64,000 nt of DNA from Antennarius striatus (taxonomy: Eukaryota > Chordata > Actinopteri > Lophiiformes > Antennariidae): positions 6,060,001 to 6,124,000 of the forward strand of contig NC_090792.1 in NCBI RefSeq assembly GCF_040054535.1. The letters are read 5' to 3'. Of this stretch, positions 52,001-62,137 are shown piece after piece. How positions within the stretch are numbered: position 1 is the first letter of the stretch; every line of letters begins with the position of its first letter. Made by a program: the position numbers and the translations under genes. A model generated the notes under the pieces. It did no database searches and was not told the origin of the DNA. It saw nothing but the letters and a program-made list of their open reading frames with translations.

Positions 52001-55000
52001 CATAAATAATAAGATAAATTGTTTGTCACTCTATCGCTGACATTGTTAATCGCGTGTGGTTCCTTTAACACATTATCTGCGAGGAACAAGGGTACACTGG
52101 TATACAGTAAATGGTCTTGGCCTTGAACAGGCAGCAAAGCATACATATGCAAGATTTTGTAAAAACTGTCTTACAACTGCATTTATTTAATTAAATTATA
52201 TAGCTCAAACAAATTAGGTGGCCCGGATTACAAACCTGGGCTGTAGTTTTCCCATGCCTGCAATAAGATCTCTAATGGCACAAGCATGCTTACCTACTTA
52301 AACAAAGGGAGGTGAGACCCTGGAAAAAACTTTAAAAATGGGGAGAAGGCCTCAAAGAAGAAAAGGAATCCAAAAACAGGGTACGGGTAACTCCAATCGT
52401 AATTAACTCAAAATTTTGACAAAACATGACTAAGGTTGACGCTTGTGGAGTTACAAGTGCTGCTCCGCTCCTCTTCAGGCTTTATATTTGTTCATCATCC
52501 GAGCCAACTGTCATGGATGCTGCATTCCTGCATCCACACTCAAGCAAAGGCCATCAGCGACACAGATTAGAGACTATGCTTTTACTTTGAAAGACACGAA
52601 AGTGTTGATATCTGTTGGTATTTTTTTCTTTTTCGAAGGGATATAAACATGTGAGCAATTGACTAATCACATCAAATAATTTCCTGCCCCAAATAGGACT
52701 GTTGTTGATTCCTTCACAGACTTACTCTGCTGACCATCACACGCCGTTCCCAGCTGACCTTCACCAGCTGTCCCTCCATGTAACGGCCGCCTGTGGATTC
52801 CGAGGCTTCAGTGCAGAAGCTGGCATCCTCAACTACTACAGACCGGATTCATCTCTGGGAATCCATGTGGATAAATCTGAACTGGATCACAGCCGTCCAC
52901 TACTGTCATTCAGGTGATAGAGGAATGGAGTGGTACTTCAACATGAAATATTACACCCCTCCCCATGCGCATAGAGTATTTAGTTGGTGTCATATAACCA
53001 ATTTTGAGTTCTCAAAGCCCCACTTGGAAAGGCTGTGATATTTTCCCCAAATCAAGATGATCCATAAACCTGAGCGGTTTAATGTAGGAACTCTTTTTTT
53101 CTACTTAACTGCACCTGCTGGACAAAATTCTAAAATGTGGCAGCTCTCATTATTTGTATGTTTTAAATATGGAATGCACCAGAAAATCAGTCATCCAAAA
53201 CGGCAATCTCCAACCTTTTTTGCACCACAGATTGATTTCATCCAAGACAACATTTTCACAGACCGGCCTTCATTTGCTCAATAATCGTTAATGACGCCAG
53301 GATAGCTGTATTCTACTAATAAATCATCCACAGTGGTTTTATGTAAAATGCAGACATCAATAGACAATACACAACCTTTTTTTCATAGATTGATAATCAA
53401 CATCTCTGTAAACGAAATAATTGTAAGAAGTAATTAGATTAAAAACTCGATTCAAGTGACTCCACTGATGTTTATTTTGAAATACAGTGACTCACAATCA
53501 GTGCATTCAACATAGGGGAAATACTGATAATTTCTCATAAAAAGGCGAATAAGTCAATCAAATAATAATAATTACAATAATGAGAATTAGTGGTTGGGGA
53601 CCACTAATTTAGGGGGTAATGGGAGACAATGACACCTCAAGTGTGTTCCGGACGTCTGGTTTACTGTGCAGTTTGGTTTTCTTTACGGTCACTGCAGAAA
53701 AACCCGCTTCACAAAGACAGGAGGTTGAAAATGGAAGTGGCGTTTTCGATACTTATTGGGCGATATCTGCCTTGACTTTAATCAAGAACACTGGCGCAGT
53801 TGTGGGTGCTTAATTTAGACATAACGGCTGGTAACCTGTCATGTGACCGAGGCTTGTAAAGCGGGACAGACGCATGCATTCGTCTGCCTCATTCCGCACA
53901 AAAGTCACTTTTCAAAGTAAAACATCTTTTGACGGATAATTAATAAAAAAAACAAAGTCAAACGTTCCGTTTCGCCTAGTACCTAATGCCCACATCCCGG
54001 TACTGGGTCGCAACCTGGTGGTTGTGGACCACTGACATAGATGTAACAGAATAGGGTAATTTAAAAAAAAAAAAACATCTTTCAAACAACAAAATAAATA
54101 ACACTGAAGTAATGTAAGTTATTTATTCTTTCTGTGCGGCCCAATACCAAATAACCCACGCACCGGTACTGGTCCGTGGCCCAGGGATTGGGGATCCCTG
54201 ATCCAAAACATCTGCTTTTCCTGTCTGTCTGAGTTCAGCTCTAGAGTGACAAACATTACCCTCAGCAGGTTGGATTAGGATGAGGGCTGAATCAAGCTAT
54301 AAGTGAATGACATTAAAATCATCCCATCAGTGTCTTCAAAACAATAACCAAAGGGGTGATTATTTTAGTACCACTAAACAAGGTTGCGCAGTCTATAGCG
54401 CTGAGACTCAGCAATTAAACTGAACAAAACATTTAACTTTCTGTTAAATGTAAATTTCTGAAAACAATTGTAATTTATGGTGATGTATAAACTAGGACAC
54501 CCCCACCTGTATTTATACTTGCCCAGCTGACTGTCAGACTAAGTTCACCAACAGCCGACTGCAAGGTACTGATAGAACTTTCCAGAAACCGTTAAACATC
54601 CACATAGCCCCCCCCCCCCCCAGCAGGCTCTTGCTGCTGTTGATGTCAAAATGACGCCCAAAAAATCAGAGACTGAACACGTTGTGCTATCATGGGTGGT
54701 GTGTAAAGGTTAGGGTAGCACTGTTGCCTGAACAATGTTTTTTTTTGTTTGACCTCTCTGTCGTATCTTTTAGTTTTGGACAGTCAGCCATCTTTCTCCT
54801 TGGAGGCATCTGTAGACAGGACCCCCCCACAGCTATGTATATGCACAGCGGGGATATGATGGTGATGTCAGGGCAGAGCCGCCTCCTTTACCACGCTGTC
54901 CCACGCATCCTTCCAGCACCGCAGGGTCACACGTCTTCAGACATGGACAGCTGCAGCCTGGCCTTGTCTCGACGTGATAGCTCCGTGGTGGAGCCGGTGT

Positions 55001-55218
55001 CCCAGGACGACTGGGAGGTGTGCTTCAGGTACATCCAGAGCTCCAGAGTGAATGTGACTGTCAGACAGGTGCTGGGACCTGGCCAAACATTTCCACCTTC
55101 CTCTCATCAAAGGACTGGTGCTGACCGGTCAGGGGGGTACCGTGACGAAGCAGAAGATGGAGAGATTGGGAAAAGGAAGAGAAGTGGTAGTGACCCTGAT
55201 TCTGTAGAGACGCAATGA
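40067..55218 (+). CDS. alkbh1: ALKBH1, Fe(II)/2-oxoglutarate dioxygenase
   Basis: Six coding exons, 40067-40195, 44458-44566, 44894-45056, 45983-46073, 52720-52913 and 54774-55218, give 376 residues (human 389). The start [20 protein letters not shown] matches the family's GEDAFRKLFRFY. Later blocks are [55 protein letters not shown] and [11 protein letters not shown]. Iron ligands are H and D of GIHVD and the H of [10 protein letters not shown]. The 2-oxoglutarate arginines fit RVNVTVRQV. AlkB homolog 1 demethylates tRNA m1A, acts on mitochondrial tRNA m5C, and is reported on histone and DNA 6mA. Intron 4 starts with GC (GCAAGC) instead of GT. Introns 1 and 4 hold large nested transposons. 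The acidic/basic C-tail (from about 330) is divergent. No lesion seen. Confidence 0.96.
41227..43143. mobile_element. hAT transposon (non-autonomous) inside the RTE
   Basis: The ends are CAGGGCTTTGAACC and, in reverse, CAGGGCTTTGAACCGG, flanked by the exact 8-bp duplication AAAAAGAG (41219-41226 and 43144-43151), the hAT hallmark. Removing 41402-42483 leaves about 830 bp of AT-rich, non-coding DNA with repeated GTTCC/CCGGTT motifs near both ends. Confidence 0.93.
41402..42483 (+). mobile_element. pogo/Tigger transposon, internally deleted, inside the hAT
   Basis: Ends CCGTATTTTGTGCACCATAA and, in reverse, CCGTATTTTGCGCACCA, with TA on the right (42484-42485) and TG on the left, probably a mutated TA. 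Inside are a start-like [16 protein letters not shown] (about 41730-41780), resembling the CENP-B/pogo N-terminus. In shifted frames there follow the DDE_1 C-terminal pieces [31 protein letters not shown] and [18 protein letters not shown] (about 41900-42170). The catalytic core is gone. It identifies the source of the similarly ended MITEs in this window. Confidence 0.85.
44413..44442. repeat. (TC)n-(TG)n tract before alkbh1 exon 2
   Basis: About 11 TC units then TG units, forming the polypyrimidine tract region immediately upstream of the exon 2 acceptor (44457). Length variation here could affect splicing. Confidence 0.8.
46074..46079 (+). other. GC-AG intron donor in alkbh1
   Basis: The exon 4 end ACCAAG is followed by GCAAGC. 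The only phase-correct join to exon 5 (acceptor TTCACAG at 52719) uses this GC donor, with an otherwise good consensus. GC-AG introns make up roughly one percent of vertebrate introns. Confidence 0.85.
46813..46964 (-). repeat. Gypsy 3' LTR, 152 bp
   Basis: Bounded by TG and CA in both readings (TGTTGCATGTG ... CCTGTAACA). Compared with the other LTR it lacks about 36 bp (the block around AATGTGTATCCCAGAGTCC) and differs at a few bases. Confidence 0.92.
47634..48692 (-). pseudogene. Gypsy pol fragment: RT end plus integrase
   Basis: A 352-codon open frame. It begins at the end of RT ([20 protein letters not shown]), skips RNase H, and continues through the zinc-binding pre-integrase region ([14 protein letters not shown], then CVC-type residues) into an integrase core with D, D and E. 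It ends in a C-terminal region lacking an obvious full chromodomain. Defective without the rest of pol. Confidence 0.85.
48915..49604 (-). pseudogene. Gypsy pol fragment: protease edge and RT fingers/palm
   Basis: Starts near the end of the protease region and includes FDRYEQE-like spacer, [20 protein letters not shown] and [17 protein letters not shown] (the first catalytic aspartate). The frame is lost before the ADD box, which lies in another frame at about 48760. Confidence 0.85.
49876..50570 (-). pseudogene. Gypsy gag remnant in two frames
   Basis: Two overlapping open pieces (50262-50570 and 49876-50280) in shifted frames. The first reads [19 protein letters not shown], the second [20 protein letters not shown] and LREAIRIC-like text, typical of capsid regions in this Gypsy group. 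The second ends in KYCGT, the start of a zinc knuckle that is then broken. Confidence 0.75.
50705..50892 (-). repeat. Gypsy 5' LTR, 188 bp
   Basis: Same ends as the 152-bp copy with the extra block present. Unusually short for an LTR. Confidence 0.92.
52205..52262. repeat. hAT-like end fragment
   Basis: Read in reverse: CAGGCATGGGAAAACTACAG then GGTTTGTAATCCGGGCC, similar to the end at 30566. In alkbh1 intron 4. Confidence 0.4.
53201..54200. mobile_element. hAT transposon, 1.0 kb non-autonomous
   Basis: The ends CGGCAATCTCCAA and, in reverse, CAGGGATCCCCAATCC are flanked by the exact 8-bp duplication ATCCAAAA (53193-53200 and 54201-54208). The right edge has ACCGGTACTGGTCCGTGGCC, a theme also seen at the ends of mammalian Charlie/MER1 elements. 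A second copy of the family is at 62138-63496. No transposase remains. In alkbh1 intron 5. Confidence 0.92.
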
Positions 55219-55371
55219 AGCAGACCAGCTGCTGCAACTCTGAGACCAGAGTCCTGCTTTGGAATACAGTTGTATTGCTTATCACATTTTTAAAAAGCCA
55301 AAGCTAGAGTTGTGCTCTTCCATTCATCACATTGATCATTCTTAAGGCTCTACTGTAATAACAGGAGAAAT

Positions 55372-55377
55372 AATAAA
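55372..55377 (+). promoter_or_regulatory. Possible alkbh1 poly(A) signal
   Basis: AATAAA about 154 bp after the alkbh1 stop, directly before the RTE fragment. Confidence 0.55.
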
Positions 55378-55384
55378 GAGGCCA

Positions 55385-55540
55385 TTTACTGAAAGAGACC
55401 ATAGAGGAAGTTTATGTGAGTGAAAGAGGACATGGAGGTGGTTGGTGTGAGAGAAGAAGATGCAGAAGAGAGGGTAAGATGGAGGCAACTGATTCGCTAT
55501 TGGCGACCCGTGAAGGGAAAGCCGAAAGGAAAAGAAGAAA
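55385..55540 (+). repeat. RTE LINE 3' end fragment
   Basis: Last 150 bp of the RTE family: the [20 protein letters not shown]-type coding block and the GACCCGTGAAGGGAAAGCCG tail. The flanking TTTTGGACATGTTAATATAA recurs at 5810. Confidence 0.85.
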
Positions 55541-56934
55541 ATGATTTACTGACAGAGGTGCTAATTTAATTTTTATTGTTCAGTGTTTTATTTTGTATTA
55601 AGTGTATTTTTTGGACATGTTAATATAACAGACTTCACACCTTCATCACATTTACAACATCAACAACAACATCCGAAAAAATATACTGAAGGGTAGAAAC
55701 CAATAGGCTAGTGAAACTCCCGTCCCCCAGAATCAACAAACATCTCTTGTTCAGTGTAACAAGTAAGCGAGAGGATGTTTTTTATTTTTGTTGGAAAGAC
55801 ATTAATAGGTGTATTTTTTGTAATATGGGACTTATAAAATAGCTAGTACTATAAAGCAGAGGTCAACAACTGGTCTGTGGGTCAAATGGTACCAGGCCAC
55901 CCAGAGAATCCAGAATGTACATTGTTTCTGTTTTATTTATTTAATTCAAAAAACTTAATTTTTCTCCAAGGGGCAATTGAAGTTATATAAAGCAGCAGTA
56001 TTGGTGCAAAAGAAAACATGTTATCAGTGCTCTACGCGCTGGCCGGTCAACCACAAGAGCAGTGACTCTGATCTGATTCTGAACGCTGGAAAATTACCAG
56101 ATTCTCTCCTCCACATCTATGAATCCAGTGTGAGGTTGTCTGGTCCTAGAAATGTGGCAATTGTAGAGAAATTTTCATATTCGTTTTTGAAAGTGTGACC
56201 TCATGTGAAAAAGGTCACAGGGAATCGTTTTTCATACTGATTTGAGCCACCGTCATAATCAATCCTACGTTAGATACCAGTAAATTAAAAGTTGCTCACA
56301 TTGATATTTCATCACTAGTACATTTCTGCTCTTGGGTTGGTTTGTTAGCAAGATTATACAAAACACAACTGTAGGCACTGATTGATAGATGGACTGTAGG
56401 ACTGACATTAAACGTTAAGGATCTGGAATTATTCCACATGACTGCTGTTGACATGATTCCATATTAAGTTGAAATCAAGTTGAAAACTGATGTCCACGAA
56501 GTCATAAATAATTTATTCATAAAAGGAAAAACCTGTCCAAAGGCATTCACTCTTTTGAAACTGAATCCAAGAATACCACCAGACCACCAGTGTTGATATC
56601 TGGTTGCAGTTGGACTTGACACAATCTCCACTCATCAGCTATCCATCCATCATTTGATTAGTACATCACAAATTACTGGACCCGACAAAACAAAACAAAA
56701 TATGCATAACCAATATCACCAGTGTCAGAAGCTATTTTCTTAATAATTTTTTGGAGATCAGTTTCTGACCTCACAAGATTTTTGGTCCCTTCTAATTTTG
56801 TGAAGCCACATTGGAGGCTTGATCTATTAATTTAGGTTCCACCACAGCATCCCAGTTGGGTTCCAGTCCTGACATTAACCCCCTTCTAAACTGACTTTAT
56901 TCTCTTTTACACTGTAGCTGACTGAACGTAATCC
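55541..56934. other. No gene seen
   Basis: Intergenic DNA between alkbh1 and the SINE cluster. A degenerate block at 55855-56170, with a weak likeness to hAT-type repeats of 6690-6800, is the only structure seen. Confidence 0.45.
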
Positions 56935-57240
56935 TTCATTGGTTTGGTCTGAAATACTTGGGGCTGGGGACCGGAAGGTCGCCAGTTCAAGGCTCATGTG
57001 AACCAAAATCTTTGGAGAGTGAACTGGCAGTGGAGAGGTGCCAGTTCACATCCTGAGCACTACCAAGAAGCCCTTGAGAAGAAACCGTGCCCAGCAGGAA
57101 CCATGAAAAAGCTGCCCGTCACAATACCTCTCACTAGAGATCTGCATGTTTACAGGCCCCTTGTGTGTGTTTCAGGGCCTGTACATATACACACGTGTGG
57201 AATATATATACTGTAGACTGTGAGTGGAAAAAATAATTTC
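56935..57240 (+). repeat. tRNA-derived SINE copy
   Basis: GGGGACCGGAAGGTCGCCAG and GCCAGTTCAAGGCTCATG form the head. The body includes GAGCACTACCAAGAAGCCCTTG and TGTTTACAGGCCCCTTGTGT. Confidence 0.75.
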
Positions 57241-57464
57241 CCTTCTTTTGTCTTGAGTGCTTTACAAACTGTATATCATGAAACTTTTTTTCCTTACAGA
57301 AGTTGAATACTGTTGGTATGGATGAGAGAAGGTGTAGTAGAATTTTGAAAAATAAAGGCATGTAGATAAATTACACACATTGCATATATAGCAGAAATTA
57401 TTACCCATGGGAATACATATATATCATTAAAAGTAAAATATAACAGGTGCAAAACTGCATTATA

Positions 57465-57860
57465 GGGCGGCAGTGGCTCAGTGGTAAAGCGGGCGGTAGA
57501 GCGGGTCGTCCTATGATTTAAGATCGGCGGTTCGATTCCCGCTCCCGCCCCCCAAAGAAATACCCGGAGGTGAGCCGACAGTGGGAGGTGTCAGCTCACC
57601 TCCAGAGCACTGCCGAGGCACCCTTGAGCAAGGTGCCGCCCCCTTTACAAATTGCTCATTTGAGGCGCACCAAGAAGGAGCTGCCTGCCACTCTACCTCC
57701 CCTGCATGCCTACAGGCCCCCCTCTGTGTGTGTGTGATACAGGAGCCTGTACTCACAAATATACTGTATATGTATGCATGCGTTTGAATCAGTAGCTAGA
57801 GTGTGCGTTCTTAATTTCACTTCGGGGATCAAACCAGTGTATAAAATTAAATAAAAATAA
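57465..57860 (+). repeat. tRNA-derived SINE, full length
   Basis: Best copy here. The tRNA-like head GGGCGGCAGTGGCTCAGTGG (A box) and GGTTCGATTCCCGCTCCCGC (B box) are followed by CTGCCGAGGCACCCTTGAGC, GCATGCCTACAGGCCCC and a GGGGATCAAACCAGTGTATA tail. The head could start RNA polymerase III transcription. It does not fold as a complete tRNA. Confidence 0.88.
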
Positions 57861-58195
57861 AAATCATTGAATTACCTCATTAGGTGTCAGGTTCTTCCAT
57901 GAAAAGTACTGAAGTAGCAGTTTAATGGTTCTATCTGAAGACATAGACTGAATCCATGCATTACAGTCAATGTAACACAAGTGACTAAATGTTTGTGATG
58001 CATGTGCTTATTCTGAATCAAATTATTCTGCTAGATCAGTCAATATTGATTGAAATTAATTTCTGCTATTTCATCACCACTACACTTTTGCTTTCAATCT
58101 AATTCAAAAGGCTTCTGCTCGTAAACAGAAGCCCCAGTGGCAGGTCTAGATGCAGAGTGTCCTGTGAGGTAGATGGTAAGAGGAAATTAATGAAC

Positions 58196-59843
58196 TCAGG
58201 TTCTCACAGCTCCACTAATCCATTCAACCACCATTCTGGCAACGTCCCGTCCTGCATCCAGGATGAAGGCGTGGCGGAACCCTTGCTCACACAGCCTGAA
58301 ATCTCCCTGTGGGAGGTCTTGTTTGATGTCATGATAATACTGAATAGGGCACCAGTGGTCTGTTGCACCGTAATAAAATAGAAGCTGAAAATAAAAAGCA
58401 AAACATTCAATAATGGTTTGAAGAAATGCATTGTATTATGTTTTGTAATTTATTTGATGAAAGATAAGACTCTTCTCACCTTTTCAAGATTTTTCTGAAT
58501 GGTTCTGTTGTCTCTTTCTAGAACTTTCCTCATTTCTTGACCCCCCATATACATCGCATTGGCTATGAAAAAAACCCCCGAAAATTACTACGTTTTTTAG
58601 ACATCCAAGAAAGACTAAATGACACACTAATTTGAAAGTGAAGTGAATTTACATCTAATGATCACATCCATGTCATTGTCTTTTGATTGGTCTATCACAC
58701 ACACTGACATGTGTTTCTAATCCTATAAATGGGTACTGACAAATGGTTATCATTTCACCACTGATTAGTATCTGAAAACAAAATGGAGAGTGAAAATGCA
58801 TCATAATTGATAACTGTTCAGCTAAAACAGATACTGTTAGGAGTCATTTGTTTCCTAGGTAACATTCCAGTTTAGTCCAATAACATCCAACATGTTTTAC
58901 TCCCGGCAATGAGCTGAGTTTACAGACTTTTTTTTTTTGCAAGGGTTCCTCAGACCATGCAGTGATGTCACAAAATATCTTGTCTGTCTGTAATGTAGCA
59001 ATGTCATCACAGAATTTTGTCTATTTTTAATGCAGTGTCAAATGATCACGTAAATCCTGTATTGGTTTTCAGCCTTGTTATTCTGCACGGAGATGTCTTC
59101 AGATTTTATTAATCTTGTAGTGATATTATGACTTTACATCACATGTGTCAAACTCAAGGTCCGGGGGGCAAATGTGATTCGCCCCATCATTTTATGTGGT
59201 CCGCGAGAGCATAAACAGTCATTGTGTCTAAAAATAAACAGTATTTTCCGCACTATAAGGTGCACCTAAAAGCCTATGATTTTCTCATAAACCATGCGCT
59301 TTATAATCCGATGAGCCTTACATATGGATTAATATTAATAATATTAATATTGGTTGAAAAGAAGATTGCTGAAAAAAAGCTGGCAGTGTGGCCCACAGTC
59401 ATGCCGCTTTGCGCCACCAGGGGGTACCCTCAGAAGCTACTGTGGCCAGAGTACGCCTACCTAACAACGGTTGGCGTGAACACCGGTGACTGGCTATGAT
59501 AATCTAGCAAAACAGGGAATTTTCAACAATTCTGTTAATTAAGTTTGACTGACTGACTTATCTCAGTATTTCCCAAGTACTGTGGCGCCGGAAACAACCT
59601 ACTTTAAACTTAATTGATCTAAAAAATGCCATTGTCGAGTGTCAGTGCTGTAGTCTGGTATTTAGTGACAGTCTATTCTATTAGTCTATGGAAACGGAGA
59701 AAATGGCATAAAGGTGAATGAAAGACTCTCAAAGCTGAACTTCCAGCCTTTTCTGAAATTTCAAGAGCAGAGTCACTGCTAGACAAAGGTACCTGGTGTG
59801 CTGCATTGATTTGCAAATGTAGTTGATACCTGAAACAACACGT

Positions 59844-59882
<39 letters not shown>

Positions 59883-61595
59883 GGGGGGGGCATTTTAGGC
59901 TTGTGTATTCTCTCTGGCAGCGACGTGCTGTGAGATTCACGGCGGTGAGACACCGACGTTCAAGTCAGTTCTATGAGTAAAACAGAGCGTCACATTTGCC
60001 AGTGCGCCCTATACATGAAATAAACTGTAAAATGAAAAATTCATTAAAAGTGCGCCTAATAATTAGTCCAGTGCACCTTATGGTACAGAAAATACTGTAG
60101 GTTAAGAGTGTGCTTTGACCAAAAACTACATTTCCCACAATACAGTAATCAAGCCCATTATTGAAGCCCACAAAATGATTTATGTTATAGCAGAGCAATA
60201 AGCAAGCATATTTTTTCTGTGTAACAATAATGTTGGTAACTTGAATTCATTATAAATTCAGTTATTTAACATCAAGTAGTTTTTTTACATTACATTATTT
60301 CACATTACAATACAGCTCCATTTATTAGTAGTTACATCTGGCCCTTTGAGGACAGACATTATGCTGATGTGGCCCGCAATGAAAATGAATTTGACACCCC
60401 TGATCTACATGATGAATCTCAAGTCTTTCCACCTGTATGTTGACAAACATTTTTAAATTGTGAAATTTGTTCCTGGCACAGTCCAGCATCTTGGTAAAAC
60501 CAAAATCAAGTTCTCTTGGGTGCTATTTTTATACGCTATCAACCTGTTGTGGTAAAGTTAACTGCTGGATATTCCATCAGACTATTTCTTTTTATGTATC
60601 ATAATTTTTCCAATCTTCTGTTGCCAGGGTTCAAACTTCTTAAAAAAAGAATTCTTATTTTATGTTGAATTTGCACTATTTTCAGTAATGTGTGGGCTTT
60701 CAATAGTTTGTAATTCATTCCAGGCAATTTGTGTTTCTATTTGACACAGTGTCCCAACTTCCTTTTAGAAATGGGATTATATACAATGTGGATGTTGAAA
60801 TGTTTGCAGGCATTGTTTACCTGGAGTGCAAACTCTCTGAAAACAGCTTTTCAATTTTTAATGTAACATTATATTGGCCGTATTGAAGTTCCCTTCTCCT
60901 GAAAGCCAACATAAAAATCACAAGATGATGGCTTAACTAACCTGCGACATCTCCACCGAGCAGGTCTAATGTAGGCTGGATTACAGTTTGGTCCAGAGAC
61001 CGGATGCCACTGAACACACATTTGATCAGGCCAGCTTTGAATCCCTCAGGCAGCAACGAGAGTAGGAACACAGGCAGGTATGCCAAGTACCGCATGTGGC
61101 ACAGCAGCGGCGTCAGCAGCTTCCCCTGAGGAGTCTGAGCCATACGCTCAATGGTGGGAAACAGCATGATGGCCTTCAACACCTAATAAAACACAAAGGT
61201 GACAAATTCTAGTGTGTCTTGACTTAACTGGACATGAATTGTAAATAAGAATAAAAATATGAAGTCTGTTCTAGCCAAAAGTTTTTTAAAAAATTGCTGA
61301 TTTTTATTCATATGTTCCTCTAAAACTGTGGTTACCAAAATTTTTCCCCAACCCCAAAAATAATACTCACACACACAACCATGCACGCACGCACACTTCC
61401 CTCAAAGACAGATATTGTGGGCAACCTTGAGTTCCGGCCTCCTCTTCATCAGTTCCAGGATGATATAGCAACCAATGGAGTGTCCGACCAGGACTAGCAT
61501 GGTCTCACTGGGGACATGGTTCCTGAGGAAGGCCAGCTTGTGTTCAATCTGCCCATTTAGGCCAAACACGTCACACTGTGCTGATGATGACACAT
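58196..61595 (-). CDS. ldah: LDAH, lipid droplet-associated hydrolase, 3' exons
   Basis: Four exons, 61426-61595, 60942-61182, 58480-58562 and 58196-58384, join in phase (683 bases, about 227 residues). The gene continues upstream but its N-terminal exons were not found before 64000. Blocks: FGLNGQIEHKLAFLRNHVPS, LVLVGHSIGCYIILELMKRR (GHSIG nucleophile elbow, catalytic serine), VLKAIMLFPTIERMAQTPQG, NAMYMGGQEMRKVLERDN, LLFYYGATDHWCPIQYYHDI (acid Asp) and QGFRHAFILDAG (catalytic His). LDAH is an alpha/beta-hydrolase on lipid droplets linked to cholesterol ester turnover and triglyceride storage; its substrate is debated. The serine, aspartate and histidine are all present, and no stop is seen. 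Intron 61596-62137 shows no coding signal. Confidence 0.93.
59239..60097. mobile_element. pogo/Tigger-like MITE, complete
   Basis: The ends CAGTATTTTCCGCACTATAA and, in reverse, CAGTATTTTCTGTACCATAA, with TA after the right end (60098-60099), make an 859-bp element. Its body is the inverse of 37815-38468 and 1-1399. A TG-repeat (59850-59878) lies inside. Confidence 0.8.
59850..59878. repeat. (TG)n microsatellite
   Basis: About 14 TG units then a G run, inside the pogo-type MITE. Confidence 0.9.
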
Positions 61596-62137
61596 CTGTA
61601 GAAAAATAATGTGGGTTAAAAATGACAAGGAAATCACCCAACCTTGGCTGCAGTACCTTTAACACTTGCACTGCTATCTTAAAATCTGGATGAATTTGTT
61701 TCATGTCTGTGTTTTATTGCTCATCTCCAATTTAAAAGTTTGTTATAAGTCATACATGTTAATCCACACCTCTGTGAAGTGAAAAATGGAAGACCAAGTG
61801 AATAGTTTGAAATGTGATACAGATATAATTTAGATACATTCCATAAACATGAGATTTTCAAGTAAAACTAAGGTCCACAGCGACCCCTAAATGTTTTGCT
61901 GTAGAGACTATTAGAATTTAAAACACTCAAATGTGGATGAGAAATAACAAATTTTATAAGCAAATAATTTACACAAATATTTTTAGAAGGAGGAAAAGAA
62001 TCTGACCACTAGGGTAGAGCCGAGTCCCTGTTTCAGACAAGTACCAGTACGCATAAAGCATTTTTGAAAAGTACAAGCATGGTACGAGTAAATTTCGTCA
62101 AAACTCGTGCTTGTGCTGAAAGAAAATCCTCATAACC

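Larger units (their letters stand above)
59140..60402. mobile_element. hAT MITE split by a pogo MITE
   Basis: The left end CACATGTGTCAAACTCAAGG and the right end, in reverse, CAGGGGTGTCAAATTCATTT are hAT-like, with GGTCCGGGGGGCAAATGTG and GGGCCACAT mirrored inside. The flanks CTTTACAT and ATCTACAT match at 6 of 8 bases, an aged duplication. In an ldah intron. Confidence 0.75.

Noticed and set aside
57465-57560. Possible tRNA gene
   Set aside because: A and B box-like motifs are present, but the cloverleaf is incomplete and the same head recurs in SINE copies with the same body.
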